The translations under genes and the position numbers were made by a program. Of a DNA stretch of 64,000 bases, positions 51,709-60,538 are shown piece after piece; position 1 is the stretch's first letter, and the number at the start of each line of letters is the position of its first letter. Below the pieces are notes generated by a model. That model saw only the letters and a list, made by a program, of their open reading frames with translations, made no database searches and was not told the origin of the DNA. The DNA lies in contig NZ_JBFRFW010000013.1 in NCBI RefSeq assembly GCF_052115025.1, positions 286,423 through 350,422 of the forward strand. Direction: 5' to 3'. Origin of the DNA: Bradyrhizobium_A sp052115025 (lineage in GTDB: Bacteria; Pseudomonadota; Alphaproteobacteria; Rhizobiales; Xanthobacteraceae).

Positions 51709-53169
51709 TCATTCGGTTTCGGCGATGGTCGACGAAACTGACGCTCTGGGGGGTGCTTTGCGCGAACCAAACGCGAAGGCGACCAGCGGGATGGCGCCGT
51801 AGGCGACGCTGGCAAGCAGCACGACACGGAAGAGCGTGTCGAGGTCGCTGCCCGCCTGGGCCGTGAGGCACCAGCCGCCGCCGGCCGCCACGATCAGGCG
51901 GACGAAACCGGCGATCACCGGCCAGCCGACCTTGCCCGCTCCCTGGCCGGCGAAATAAAGCAGCAGGCCGACACCGATGAAGCCATAGAACGGCGCGACG
52001 GTCCGCAGGTACAGGCTGCCGGTCGCCAGCACGTCGGCCTCCGCCGTAAACAGCCCGAGCCACACGCGCGGAAACAGGGCCGCGGCAAGCCCGACCGTCT
52101 CGGTCAGCGCGGCGGCGACCGCGGCGGATATCCAGACGATGCGTTCGGCCCTTTTGATCTCGCCGGCGCCGATATTGGTGCCGACCATCGTCAGGGCCGC
52201 CGAGCCAAGGCCGAAGATCGCCGGAATCAGGAGATAGTCGAGACGCGACGCGATGCCGTAGCCGGCAAGGGCGGGGATGCCGAACAGGCCGACGATGCCC
52301 GTGACCAGCATCACCGTCAGGTTCGACTGAACCGTTCCGATCGCCGCAAGTCCGCCGGTTCGCAGGATGTCCGCGAACAGCCGCCATGCGAGTTGGCGAC
52401 CTGCCAGGGACAGCCGCACGGTGCTGCGGCCGGAGCGCAGGTACGCGACCAATACCACCAGCGCCAGAGCATAGTAGACGACGACGGCAACGCCCGCGCC
52501 GGCAACGCCGAGGCCTCCGATGGGACCCACGCCGAAGATCAGAACGGGCGACAGGGGCAGCACGACAAACACGCTGCCGAGCGTGACCGCGGCCGGAACG
52601 ACGACGTTGCCGGTGCCGCGCAGGACGGCCGCGAGCAGGCTGACGGCCCATACCAGGCACGCGCCGCCAAAGACGACATGGCCATAGGTCAGCGCCGCCG
52701 CCAGGGCATCGCCGGTTCCGCCGAGCGTGCGGTAGAGAAGGCGCCCGGCCAGCAACTCGAGGGCCGAGAACGCAGCGCCAAACCCGACGGCAATGACCAG
52801 CGCATGCAGCACGAGCGCATCGGCGTCCGCCTTGCGCCCGGCGCCGATCGCACGGGCGACGGCCGAGGCGACGCCGCCGCCGATGCCGCCGTTCGACATG
52901 GTCTGCATCAGCATCAGAACCGGCAGGACGAGGGTGGTGCCGGCAAGCGCATCGGTGCCGAGGAAGCTGACGAAGCAGGTTTCGGCGACGCCGACCATCG
53001 CCTGCACCAGAAGAACGATGATCGTCGGCAGCGCGAGCTTGATCAGCAGCGGCAGGATCGGCGCCCGCAGCATCATCTGCCGGCGATCCGCCATCCCGGA
53101 GAGTTCGTCGCCGGTCTTTTTCGCAACGTCGGCTGCCGGCAATGCCAGCGTGTTCTGTGGCTGCTGCAT
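51709..53169 (-). CDS. MATE-family efflux protein
   Basis: A 486-residue protein with twelve predicted transmembrane helices in two halves ('LIKLALPTIIVLLVQAMVGVAETCFVSFLGTDALAG' and 'LAAIGTVQSNLTVMLVTGIVGLFGIPALAGYGIASRLDYLL'). It exports drugs or metabolites by cation antiport. Placed at the end of the catabolic cluster, it may remove toxic intermediates, but this is inference. Confidence 0.9.
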   Translation of the reverse strand: MQQPQNTLALPAADVAKKTGDELSGMADRRQMMLRAPILPLLIKLALPTIIVLLVQAMVGVAETCFVSFLGTDALAGTTLVLPVLMLMQTMSNGGIGGGVASAVARAIGAGRKADADALVLHALVIAVGFGAAFSALELLAGRLLYRTLGGTGDALAAALTYGHVVFGGACLVWAVSLLAAVLRGTGNVVVPAAVTLGSVFVVLPLSPVLIFGVGPIGGLGVAGAGVAVVVYYALALVVLVAYLRSGRSTVRLSLAGRQLAWRLFADILRTGGLAAIGTVQSNLTVMLVTGIVGLFGIPALAGYGIASRLDYLLIPAIFGLGSAALTMVGTNIGAGEIKRAERIVWISAAVAAALTETVGLAAALFPRVWLGLFTAEADVLATGSLYLRTVAPFYGFIGVGLLLYFAGQGAGKVGWPVIAGFVRLIVAAGGGWCLTAQAGSDLDTLFRVVLLASVAYGAIPLVAFAFGSRKAPPRASVSSTIAETE

Positions 53170-53271
53170 GCGCTCCTCCTTTGACGGATCCCGGCGGCGT
53201 TCGCCGGTGTTCAGGCAAGGACGTGTGGTGGAGCGCGTGGCGGACAGTTTTCTGAGGATCTGATGTCGGCT

Positions 53272-54612
53272 TCAGGGATCGACCGGGCGGCCGGGCCGAT
53301 CCGCCGGCCGGTCGAGTGCGCCGATCCAGATGTCCTCGTCATGCGCCAGCGACGGTCCGTCCTGACGATGACAGGCCGCAATCCGTGCCTGCAGGTATTC
53401 GCGCTCCATCGGATTGCGCGCCAGCGACGCGGCCTTGCGGTGGTGCTCGCGCGCCTCCGCGTCATGGCCGCACCGGCGTTCGAGTTCGCCGAGCGCCGCC
53501 CAATAGAACGGATAGGACGCCATTCGATCGCGCTGCGCGATGGCGCTGATTTCCTCCAGGCCGCGCGCCGCGCCCTCATGCTCGGCGATCGCAATCGCCC
53601 GGTTCAGCGCGACGACTGCCGACGGCTTGATGACGAGCAGCGCGTCGTAGAGCGCAATGATGTCCTTCCAGTTGGTGTCTTCGGCCCGCGGCGCCAGCAC
53701 ATGGAAGGAGGCGATCGCCGCCTCGAGATGATATTCGGACGTCTCCAGGCCACGGGCGGACAGTTCGAGCAGCATCATGCCTTCCCGGATCAGCTCCGCG
53801 TCCCAGCGCGACCGGTCCTGATCGGCGAGTGCGATCAGCCTGCCGGTTGCGTCGACGCGCGTCGGCAGGCGCGCGGCATGCAGGCACATCAGGGAGGACA
53901 GCGCGTAGCTCACCGGCGTGGCACCGCTGCCGTGCTGCAGCAGGATGGCGGTCAAGCGCATGGCCTCCCGGCACAGTTCTGCGCGAACGGCCGTCTGGGC
54001 GCAGGCGCCGTGATATCCTTCGTTGAACAGAAGGTAGAGGGCGCGGTGAACCGCCGGCAGGCGGTCCGCGAAATCGGCGGGCGCTGCCGTATCGAACAGC
54101 TTCTTGGAGCCTCGCAGCACGTGTTTGGCCCGTGCGATCCGCTTCTCGACCGCCGAGCGTCCTTCGACGAATGCGCCGGCGATTTCCTCCACGGTGAAAC
54201 CGCACAGGATATTCAGAATCAGGGCGACCTGGGCCTGCTGCGACAGCCGCGGGTGGCAGCAGGAAAACATCATCCGCAGCTGGCTGTCCTGGATGGCGTC
54301 GGCGGCGAAGAATTCGTTGACGACGGGAGCAACCGTCCACTCGCTTTCCAGCAGGCGGCCGAGTTCGGGGGCAAAGCGCTGGGCCGTTCGTTGTCGCCGC
54401 AAGACGTCCAGCGCGCAGTTCTTCGCTGTCGCAATCAGCCAGGCCCTTGGATCGTCGGGCATGCCCTTGGCGTTCCAGACGTCCAGGGCGCGGCAGAAGG
54501 CGTCCTGGATGACGTCTTCCACCAAAGGCAGGTTATGGACGCCGAAGATGCGCACGAGCACAGCGCGCGTCGGCCCCGCTTCGCGCCGGAAAATCTCGTC
54601 GCTCGATCGCAT
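53272..54612 (-). CDS. ECF sigma factor with C-terminal TPR-like extension (ECF42 type)
   Basis: A 446-residue protein. Sigma region 2 is at about residues 5-75 ('VRIFGVHNLPLVEDVIQDAFCRALDVW') and region 4 at about 125-175 ('LILNILCGFTVEEIAGAFVEGRSAVEKRIARAK'). The remaining 270 residues ('FNEGYHGACAQTAVRAELCREAMRLTAIL', 'VVALNRAIAIAEHEGAARGLEEIS') are the DUF6596/TPR-like extension of the ECF42 group. It starts two bases after the YCII stop, as is usual for this group. No anti-sigma factor is visible. Confidence 0.9.
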   Translation of the reverse strand: MRSSDEIFRREAGPTRAVLVRIFGVHNLPLVEDVIQDAFCRALDVWNAKGMPDDPRAWLIATAKNCALDVLRRQRTAQRFAPELGRLLESEWTVAPVVNEFFAADAIQDSQLRMMFSCCHPRLSQQAQVALILNILCGFTVEEIAGAFVEGRSAVEKRIARAKHVLRGSKKLFDTAAPADFADRLPAVHRALYLLFNEGYHGACAQTAVRAELCREAMRLTAILLQHGSGATPVSYALSSLMCLHAARLPTRVDATGRLIALADQDRSRWDAELIREGMMLLELSARGLETSEYHLEAAIASFHVLAPRAEDTNWKDIIALYDALLVIKPSAVVALNRAIAIAEHEGAARGLEEISAIAQRDRMASYPFYWAALGELERRCGHDAEAREHHRKAASLARNPMEREYLQARIAACHRQDGPSLAHDEDIWIGALDRPADRPGRPVDP

Positions 54613-54614
54613 CT

Positions 54615-54953
54615 TCAGAGAATTCGCACCGGGCGGACCTCCACGGCGCCTCCCAGTTCGAGAAGGGGGCACCCCGAGGCGACCTCGACAGCATGGGTCA
54701 GGTCGCGCGCCTCGATCACCGTATAGCCGTTGACGATATCCTTGGATTCGACATACGGGCCGTCGTGGATGCTCTTGTCCTTGCCTCTGATCACCTTGCC
54801 TGCCGGCTGGAGCGGCGCGCCCGGGTGCTTGATGTATCCCTTCTCGCCGAGCTGTTTGAACCAGGCCAGCCATTTCTGCGAATAGACCTGCATCTGGTCT
54901 GGAGACTGGTCGAAAACCGATGCGTTGCGGAACAGCAGGGTAAATTCGCTCAT
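54615..54953 (-). CDS. YCII-related (DGPF) protein
   Basis: A 112-residue alpha/beta protein with 'FTLLFRNASVFDQSPDQMQVYSQKWLAWFKQLGEKGYI' and 'DGPYVESKDIVNGYTVIEA', the DGPF-domain signature. GGGAGGAGAG precedes the ATG, and the sigma factor gene follows at +2. DGPF proteins are the usual genomic partners of ECF42 sigma factors; their biochemical role is unsettled. Confidence 0.9.
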   Translation of the reverse strand: MSEFTLLFRNASVFDQSPDQMQVYSQKWLAWFKQLGEKGYIKHPGAPLQPAGKVIRGKDKSIHDGPYVESKDIVNGYTVIEARDLTHAVEVASGCPLLELGGAVEVRPVRIL

Positions 54954-55148
54954 GGACTCTCCTCCCGGGTTGAACTTCAACCCCATAGACGTCCGGACGA
55001 CGGCCCGCCGGACATCTTTTTCCGCCGGGCGGACCTGTCCGGGGGCGTTAGCGGGCAAAGTCGAGCGCCCCTATCCTACAAGAAAAATGTCCGCCGGGGT
55101 CCATGTCATACGTCGAGGGGGATCATAGCAGGAGCAGGGTTGGCGAAG

Positions 55149-55496
55149 ATGAACAAGCCGCAGAGTCCCGAAAGTCTGGCCGAACGAATCCGGTCGATCC
55201 TGCCGGTCGGGCATGCGTCCGAAAAACGGATGTTCGGCGGCATTACCTTCCTGGTGAACGGCAACATGCTGTGTTGCGCCTTCGCGGAAGGCCTCATGCT
55301 CCGGGTTGGAAAAGACGCGGAGGCTGCTGCCCTGACCCGGCCCTTTGTCCGCCCCTTGAGCAAAACCCGGAAGATGGGGGGCTTTGTCTTCATCGCGCAG
55401 GCGGGGCTTGCCCGTCGCCCGGCGCTGTCGCGGTGGATCGGCCAGGCGCGCGCCTACGTGGATCCGCTTCCGCCCAAGGCCGCGGGACACCGATGA
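55149..55496 (+). CDS. TfoX N-terminal domain protein
   Basis: A 115-residue protein matching the TfoX/Sxy N-domain: 'ERIRSILPVGHASEKRMFGGITFLVNGNMLCCAFAEGLMLRVG' (in parts) and 'FVFIAQAGLARRPALSRWI'. The C-terminal TfoX domain is absent, as in many alphaproteobacterial members. It is divergent from the YCII-sigma pair. Function here is unknown. Confidence 0.85.
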   Translation: MNKPQSPESLAERIRSILPVGHASEKRMFGGITFLVNGNMLCCAFAEGLMLRVGKDAEAAALTRPFVRPLSKTRKMGGFVFIAQAGLARRPALSRWIGQARAYVDPLPPKAAGHR

Positions 55497-55601
55497 ATTG
55501 CTGCGACGTTGTGTCAAAGGACGGAGCGGCAGGTCGCCTGGGCGACAGCCGTCGCGGCGCTCAAGGGGCTGGCGGCACCGTCGGCGGCCGGCGCCAGGGC
55601 G

Positions 55602-56273
55602 TCAGCCCTTGGCGGCCGCAGCCTTCGCCCGTTCCTTGCGCAGCGGTGCCGTCTTGCCGGTCAGGCCGACGCTCGCGAGCTGGACGATGCGCTCGATGAT
55701 GTCGTCGACGTCGTCGAGATCACAGAGGTCGCCGGACAGCTTGCGCAGCCGCTCGCTGTCGGTGGTGGTCTGGCGGATCATCGCCAGCGCGAAATGCAGT
55801 CCCCAGTAGATGTCGACATCGCTGCGCTCGGGCAGGGCGCGCTGCAGCGCTTCGGCGAAGCGCCGCAGGTGGGTAATGTCGCGCTCGACGATCTTGCGGA
55901 TCGGCGGCACGGTCTCGACCGCGGCCCGTGTCATGAAGCGCGCCGCAGCCGAGCGCTGGCGGTCCGCCCCCAGGCACCATCGGATCGGCGGGCCGGCGAG
56001 GGCGCGCACGATCGCCTCGACGTCGGCGCGGCCGCCGCCGGCGGCTTCCGCCTCCTTCAGCGCGGCGAAACGCTCGCGGTTGAGCGCGGTGGCGCGGCTG
56101 AGGAACAGTTCCGCCAGCAGTTCGTCCTTCGAGCCGAAATGATAGTTCACCGCCGCGAGGTTGACGCCGGCAGCGGCGACGATGTCGCGCAGGCTGACCT
56201 CGCCGAAGCTGCGCTCGGCGTAGAGCTGTTCGGCGGCGGTGAGGATGGCGGTCTTGGTTTCGTCGGTCGACAT
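55602..56273 (-). CDS. TetR-family regulator (fatty-acid operon)
   Basis: A 223-residue protein with HTH at about residues 7-52 ('KTAILTAAEQLYAERSFGEVSLRDIVAAAGVNLAAVNYHFGSKDELLAELF', in parts) and a C-terminal ligand domain. It is divergent from the acyl-CoA dehydrogenase operon. A palindrome TGAAAC-N4-GTTTCA lies 79 bases upstream of its start. Confidence 0.88.
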   Translation of the reverse strand: MSTDETKTAILTAAEQLYAERSFGEVSLRDIVAAAGVNLAAVNYHFGSKDELLAELFLSRATALNRERFAALKEAEAAGGGRADVEAIVRALAGPPIRWCLGADRQRSAAARFMTRAAVETVPPIRKIVERDITHLRRFAEALQRALPERSDVDIYWGLHFALAMIRQTTTDSERLRKLSGDLCDLDDVDDIIERIVQLASVGLTGKTAPLRKERAKAAAAKG

Positions 56274-56351
56274 CGGCGAGCCATGTTCGGCCGGCAGGGA
56301 TGCGTTGCCGGTGGACGCTGCAGGTCCGCGATTGCAATTCAAACTATTGTA

Positions 56352-56367
56352 TGAAACTATCGTTTCA
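56352..56367. promoter_or_regulatory. Likely TetR operator (TGAAAC-N4-GTTTCA)
   Basis: A perfect 6-4-6 palindrome in the divergent region. A second, shorter GAAAC-N2-GTTTC lies at 56492-56503, just before the acyl-CoA dehydrogenase gene, with different spacing. Confidence 0.65.
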
Positions 56368-56528
56368 GAGCGCGGGATGTCAATGCGGCCCTGCCGGGTT
56401 GTCATCTTGCTGTTGAAACTGCTGGATTTTCCGTTTCGCGGGAGACGATCAAGGCTCTTGCGGGCGGCGGACGGCAGGCAGAGACTGCGCCGAAACACGT
56501 TTCAAAAACGAACAGCGAGGATCGCCAG

Positions 56529-57767
56529 ATGGACTTTTCAATGTCGGATCGCCAGCGCGAATGGCTCGATCGCGTCACCACCTTCATGAACAAGCATGTC
56601 CGTCCGGCCGAGAAGATCTACAAGGAGCAGGACGCCGCCGGCGAGCGCTGGAAGGTGATCCCGGTCCTCGAGGAATTGAAGAAGAAGGCGAAGGCCGAGG
56701 GCCTGTGGAACATGTTCATGCCGCCGTCGTCGCATGAAGATGACGAATTCCGCGGCGCGGGCTTGTCTAACCTCGAATACGCGCTGCTGTCCGAGCAGAT
56801 GGGCCACATCTACTGGGCGTCGGAAGTGTTCAACTGTTCGGCGCCGGATACCGGCAACATGGAAGTGCTGATGCGCTACGGCTCCAAGGAGCAGAAGCGC
56901 CAGTGGCTGCGTCCGCTGATGGACGGCGAGATTCGCTCCGCCTTCCTGATGACCGAGCCGGCGGTGGCGTCGTCCGACGCCACGAACATCGAGACCCGCA
57001 TCGAGCGTGACGGCGATCACTACGTCATCAACGGCCGCAAGTGGTGGTCGTCCGGCGTCGGCGATCCCCGCTGCAAGATCGCGATCCTGATGGGCAAGAC
57101 CGACTTCAACGCGCCCAAGCATCAGCAACAGTCGCAGATCCTGGTGCCGCTCGACAGCAAGGGCATCACGGTCGAGAAGATGCTGCCGGTGTTCGGCTTC
57201 GACGACGCGCCGCACGGCCACGCCCAGGTGCTGCTGGAGAACGTCCGCGTGCCGGTGTCGAACCTGCTGCTCGGCGAGGGCCGCGGCTTCGAGATCGCGC
57301 AGGGCCGCCTTGGTCCGGGCCGCATCCATCACTGCATGCGCACCATCGGCAAGGCCGAGGAAGCGCTGGAGAAGATGGTCCGCCGCCTGTCGTCGCGCAC
57401 CGCCTTCGGCAAGAAGATCATCGAGCAGTCGGTGTGGGAGCAGCGCATCGGCGAAGCCCGCACCAACATCGAGATGACGCGCCTGTTGTGCCTCAAGGCC
57501 GCCGACATGATGGACAAGGTCGGCAACAAGACCGCCCAGCTCGAGATCGCGATGATCAAGGTCGCGGCGCCGAACATGGCGCTCAAGATCATCGACGACG
57601 CCATCCAGGCGTATGGCGGCGGCGGCGTGTCCGACGAGGCGGGTCTCGCCAAGGACTATGCGGGCATTCGCACACTGCGGCTTGCGGACGGCCCGGACGA
57701 GGTGCACAACCGTGCGATCGCCCGGCTCGAGATGCGCAAGTACGCCAACGAGCCGGCCAAGCACTAA
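56529..57767 (+). CDS. Acyl-CoA dehydrogenase (ACAD10/11-like)
   Basis: A 412-residue FAD enzyme with 'AFLMTEPAVASSDATNIETRIERDGDHYVINGRKWWSSG', 'GHAQVLLENVRVPVSNLLLGEGRGFEIAQGRLGPGRIHHC' and 'QAYGGGGVSDEAGLAKDYAGIRTLRLADGPDEVH' (in parts). The next gene encodes the phosphotransferase that is fused to it in animal ACAD10/11, which act on 4-hydroxy acids. Same operon, probably TetR-regulated. Confidence 0.92.
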   Translation: MDFSMSDRQREWLDRVTTFMNKHVRPAEKIYKEQDAAGERWKVIPVLEELKKKAKAEGLWNMFMPPSSHEDDEFRGAGLSNLEYALLSEQMGHIYWASEVFNCSAPDTGNMEVLMRYGSKEQKRQWLRPLMDGEIRSAFLMTEPAVASSDATNIETRIERDGDHYVINGRKWWSSGVGDPRCKIAILMGKTDFNAPKHQQQSQILVPLDSKGITVEKMLPVFGFDDAPHGHAQVLLENVRVPVSNLLLGEGRGFEIAQGRLGPGRIHHCMRTIGKAEEALEKMVRRLSSRTAFGKKIIEQSVWEQRIGEARTNIEMTRLLCLKAADMMDKVGNKTAQLEIAMIKVAAPNMALKIIDDAIQAYGGGGVSDEAGLAKDYAGIRTLRLADGPDEVHNRAIARLEMRKYANEPAKH

Positions 57768-57790
57768 CGGGCATCGAGCGGAGAGCCGGC

Positions 57791-58849
57791 ATGGGTCTTG
57801 GCGTGAGGGAAGACGCGGATTTCTCCGGCACCAAGCCGGTCGAGGAGCGCCATCGCATCGACGAGGCGAGCCTCGACCGCTGGATGGCCTCGCATGTCGA
57901 GGGCTATGCCGGGCCGCTGACGGTGTCGCAGTTCAAGGGCGGGCAGTCCAACCCGACCTACCGGCTCGATACCCCGGGCCGGGCCTATGTCATGCGGCGC
58001 AAGCCGTTCGGCAAGCTGCTGCCGTCGGCGCATGCGGTGGACCGCGAGTTCCGCGTCATCGATGCACTGTACCGCCAGGGCTTTCCGGTGGCGCGCGCCT
58101 ATGCGCTGTGCATGGACGACGCCGTGATCGGCGCGGCCTTCTACATCATGTCGATGGAGGAAGGCCGCGTCTTCTGGAACCCGACCTTGCCGAACCTGCC
58201 GCCGGCGGAACGCCGCGCGGTGTTCACCAGCAAGGTCGAGACGCTGGCGCTGCTCCACCAGTATGATCCGCAGGCCATCGGCCTCGGTGATTTCGGCAAG
58301 CCGGGCAATTACTTCGCCCGGCAGGTCGAACGCTGGACCAAGCAGTACCGGGCGTCGGAGACCGACGTCATCCCGGAGATGGATCGCCTCATCGAGTGGC
58401 TGCCGCGCACCGTGCCGCAGCAGGACCGGGTGTCGGTGGTGCACGGCGACTATCGCCTCGACAACATGATCTTCCACGCCACCGAGCCCAAGGTGAAGGC
58501 GGTGCTGGACTGGGAGCTGTCGACGCTCGGCGATCCGCTCGCGGACTTCACTTACCTGCTGATGCAGTGGGTGATGCCGGGTCTCGAGGGCGCCGACTTC
58601 AAGGCGCTCAACATCCCGACCATGGAGGAGGCGGAGGCGATCTACTGCAACGCCACCGGCCGCAGCAGCATCCCCGACCTCAACTGGTACTTCGCCTACA
58701 ACCTGTTCCGCCTCGCGGGCATCGTGCAGGGCATCGCCGCGCGCATCCGCGACGGCACTGCCGCCAACGCGCGGGCGGCTGAATCGGCGGCGCGCCGCAT
58801 TCCGCTGGCGCAGGCATCCTGGGCCTACGCCCGGAAGGCCGGGGCCTGA
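57791..58849 (+). CDS. APH-family phosphotransferase (ACAD10/11 kinase-like)
   Basis: A 352-residue kinase-fold protein with 'LTVSQFKGGQSNPTYRLDTPG', catalytic loop 'VVHGDYRLDNMIFH' and Mg-binding 'AVLDWELSTLGDPLADFTYL'. With the preceding acyl-CoA dehydrogenase, the pair probably phosphorylates a 4-hydroxyacyl-CoA and then processes it. Gap of 23 bases to the upstream gene. Confidence 0.9.
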   Translation: MGLGVREDADFSGTKPVEERHRIDEASLDRWMASHVEGYAGPLTVSQFKGGQSNPTYRLDTPGRAYVMRRKPFGKLLPSAHAVDREFRVIDALYRQGFPVARAYALCMDDAVIGAAFYIMSMEEGRVFWNPTLPNLPPAERRAVFTSKVETLALLHQYDPQAIGLGDFGKPGNYFARQVERWTKQYRASETDVIPEMDRLIEWLPRTVPQQDRVSVVHGDYRLDNMIFHATEPKVKAVLDWELSTLGDPLADFTYLLMQWVMPGLEGADFKALNIPTMEEAEAIYCNATGRSSIPDLNWYFAYNLFRLAGIVQGIAARIRDGTAANARAAESAARRIPLAQASWAYARKAGA

Positions 58850-58961
58850 TCCCATCGCGACGGGCGCGCTCGGCACTCGCCGGGCGTGCCGATGCCACGG
58901 GCGGCGGCCGGAACCGCGGTTGCGCCGTGCTTTCGATCGACATGACAGAAGGAAACGCATC

Positions 58962-59747
58962 ATGGGGCGTCTCGACGGCAAGTCCATCGTGATCACCGGC
59001 GCGGGCAGCGGCATCGGCCGCGCGGCGTCGCTGTTGTTTTGCAAGGAGGGTGCGCGGCTCATCGCCGTGGACCGCAGTGAGGGTGTCAAGGACACGGTCG
59101 AACTGGTTCGCAAGGCTGGCGGCACCGCGGAAGCGGTGCAGGCCGATGCCGGTTCGGAAACAGATGTCCAGGCCTTCATCGCCAAGGCGATCGCGACCTA
59201 TGGCAAGCTCGACGGCATCTGGGCCAACGCCGGCATCAGCGGCGGTCTCGTGCCGCTCGCCGACCAGACGCCGGAGCACTGGCAGGAGATCTTGCGGATC
59301 AACCTGATCGGCCCGTTCCTGGCGGTGAAGCACTCGATCCCGCATCTCACCAAGCAGGGCCACGGCGCCATCGTCTGCACCGCGTCCGTCGCCGGCCTCA
59401 AGTCCGGCGCCAGCGGCCATCCCTATGCCGCCAGCAAGGCCGGCGTCATCAGCCTGGTGCAGACCACGGCCTATTCGCTGTCGGGCACCAACGTGCGCAT
59501 CAATGCGGTGTGCCCGGGCCTGATCGAGACCGGCATGACCAAGCCGATCTTCGACAACGCCAAGGAGCGCGGCACCGAGGGCAAGATCGGCCAGCTCAAC
59601 CCGCTGAAGCGGGCCGGGCAGCCGCACGAGCTCGCGGCGATGGGCCTGTTCCTGATCAGCGACGAGGCGTCCTACGTCAACGGCCAGGCGTTCCCGGTCG
59701 ATGGCGGTCTCACCGCGTCGATGCCCTACACCGGCAAGCCGATCTGA
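58962..59747 (+). CDS. Short-chain dehydrogenase/reductase 1
   Basis: A 261-residue SDR with the NAD-binding 'IVITGAGSGIGRAASLLF', 'WANAGISGG' in the NAG position, catalytic Ser (ASVAGL), Tyr/Lys in 'HPYAASKAGVISL', and a C-terminal 'YVNGQAFPVDGGLTAS'. AGAAGGAA precedes the ATG. It would oxidise a 3-hydroxyacyl-CoA or alcohol in the operon's pathway. Confidence 0.9.
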   Translation: MGRLDGKSIVITGAGSGIGRAASLLFCKEGARLIAVDRSEGVKDTVELVRKAGGTAEAVQADAGSETDVQAFIAKAIATYGKLDGIWANAGISGGLVPLADQTPEHWQEILRINLIGPFLAVKHSIPHLTKQGHGAIVCTASVAGLKSGASGHPYAASKAGVISLVQTTAYSLSGTNVRINAVCPGLIETGMTKPIFDNAKERGTEGKIGQLNPLKRAGQPHELAAMGLFLISDEASYVNGQAFPVDGGLTASMPYTGKPI

Positions 59748-59758
59748 GCGGAGCGATC

Positions 59759-60502
59759 ATGTCCGCTTCGCGTCCGCGCACCACCGGCGGCATCCCGCCG
59801 AAGCCCGACGGTTTGTCGCTGACGCGCTGGTGGTGGGTGCGCCACGCGCCGGTGCGCGAGGACGAGGGGCTGATCTACGGCCAAAAGGATCTCAACTGCG
59901 ACTGCAGCGACACCGTGGTGTTCAACGCGGTCGCGCGCATCCTGCCGCGGGACGCGGTGTGGTACGCCAGCAACCTCAAACGCACCCATCAGACCGCGGC
60001 GGCGATCTGGGCCGCGGGCTTTCCCGCGCCTGCCACCATGGTGCATGAGCGCGCCTTCGCCGAGCAGGATCTCGGCGAATGGCAGGGCCGCAACCGTGCC
60101 GCGTTCTTTGCCAGCCGCCCGGCGGCGATCGCCAGCTACTGGTTCGCGCCGGCGGAGGAGCGGGCGCCCGGCGGCGAGAGCTTCGCCGACCTGTCCGCAC
60201 GGGTGTGTGCGGCGATCGATCGCCTCAATGTCATCCATCGCGGCCGCGACATCGTGGTGTCGTCCCATGGCGGACCGATCAAGGCGGCCATCGCCCATGC
60301 TCTCGGCCTGCCGGCCAGCGGCGGCTTCGCGTTCACCATCGACAACTGCTCGGTAACCCGGCTCGATCATCTGCATGGCGCCGATCACTCCGGCTGGCGC
60401 GTGCCGATGATCAACCAGCAGCCATGGATCGCCGATCCATCCCATGCCGCCATGCATCAGCCGGCGGGACCCGAGGCGGCTTCGCCGGGCAAGATCGGCT
60501 AG
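59759..60502 (+). CDS. Histidine phosphatase family protein
   Basis: A 247-residue phosphoglycerate-mutase-like protein; the RHG-type motif is 'WWVRHAPVRE' near residue 28, with 'ASNLKRTHQTAAAIWAAG', 'AEQDLGEWQG' and second His in 'VVSSHGGPIKAAI'. It may remove the phosphate added by the operon's kinase, or act on a small metabolite. Starts 11 bases after the SDR stop. Confidence 0.87.
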   Translation: MSASRPRTTGGIPPKPDGLSLTRWWWVRHAPVREDEGLIYGQKDLNCDCSDTVVFNAVARILPRDAVWYASNLKRTHQTAAAIWAAGFPAPATMVHERAFAEQDLGEWQGRNRAAFFASRPAAIASYWFAPAEERAPGGESFADLSARVCAAIDRLNVIHRGRDIVVSSHGGPIKAAIAHALGLPASGGFAFTIDNCSVTRLDHLHGADHSGWRVPMINQQPWIADPSHAAMHQPAGPEAASPGKIG

Positions 60503-60538
60503 CGCAGGCACAGACAACACAACATCAGGGAGAGAACG

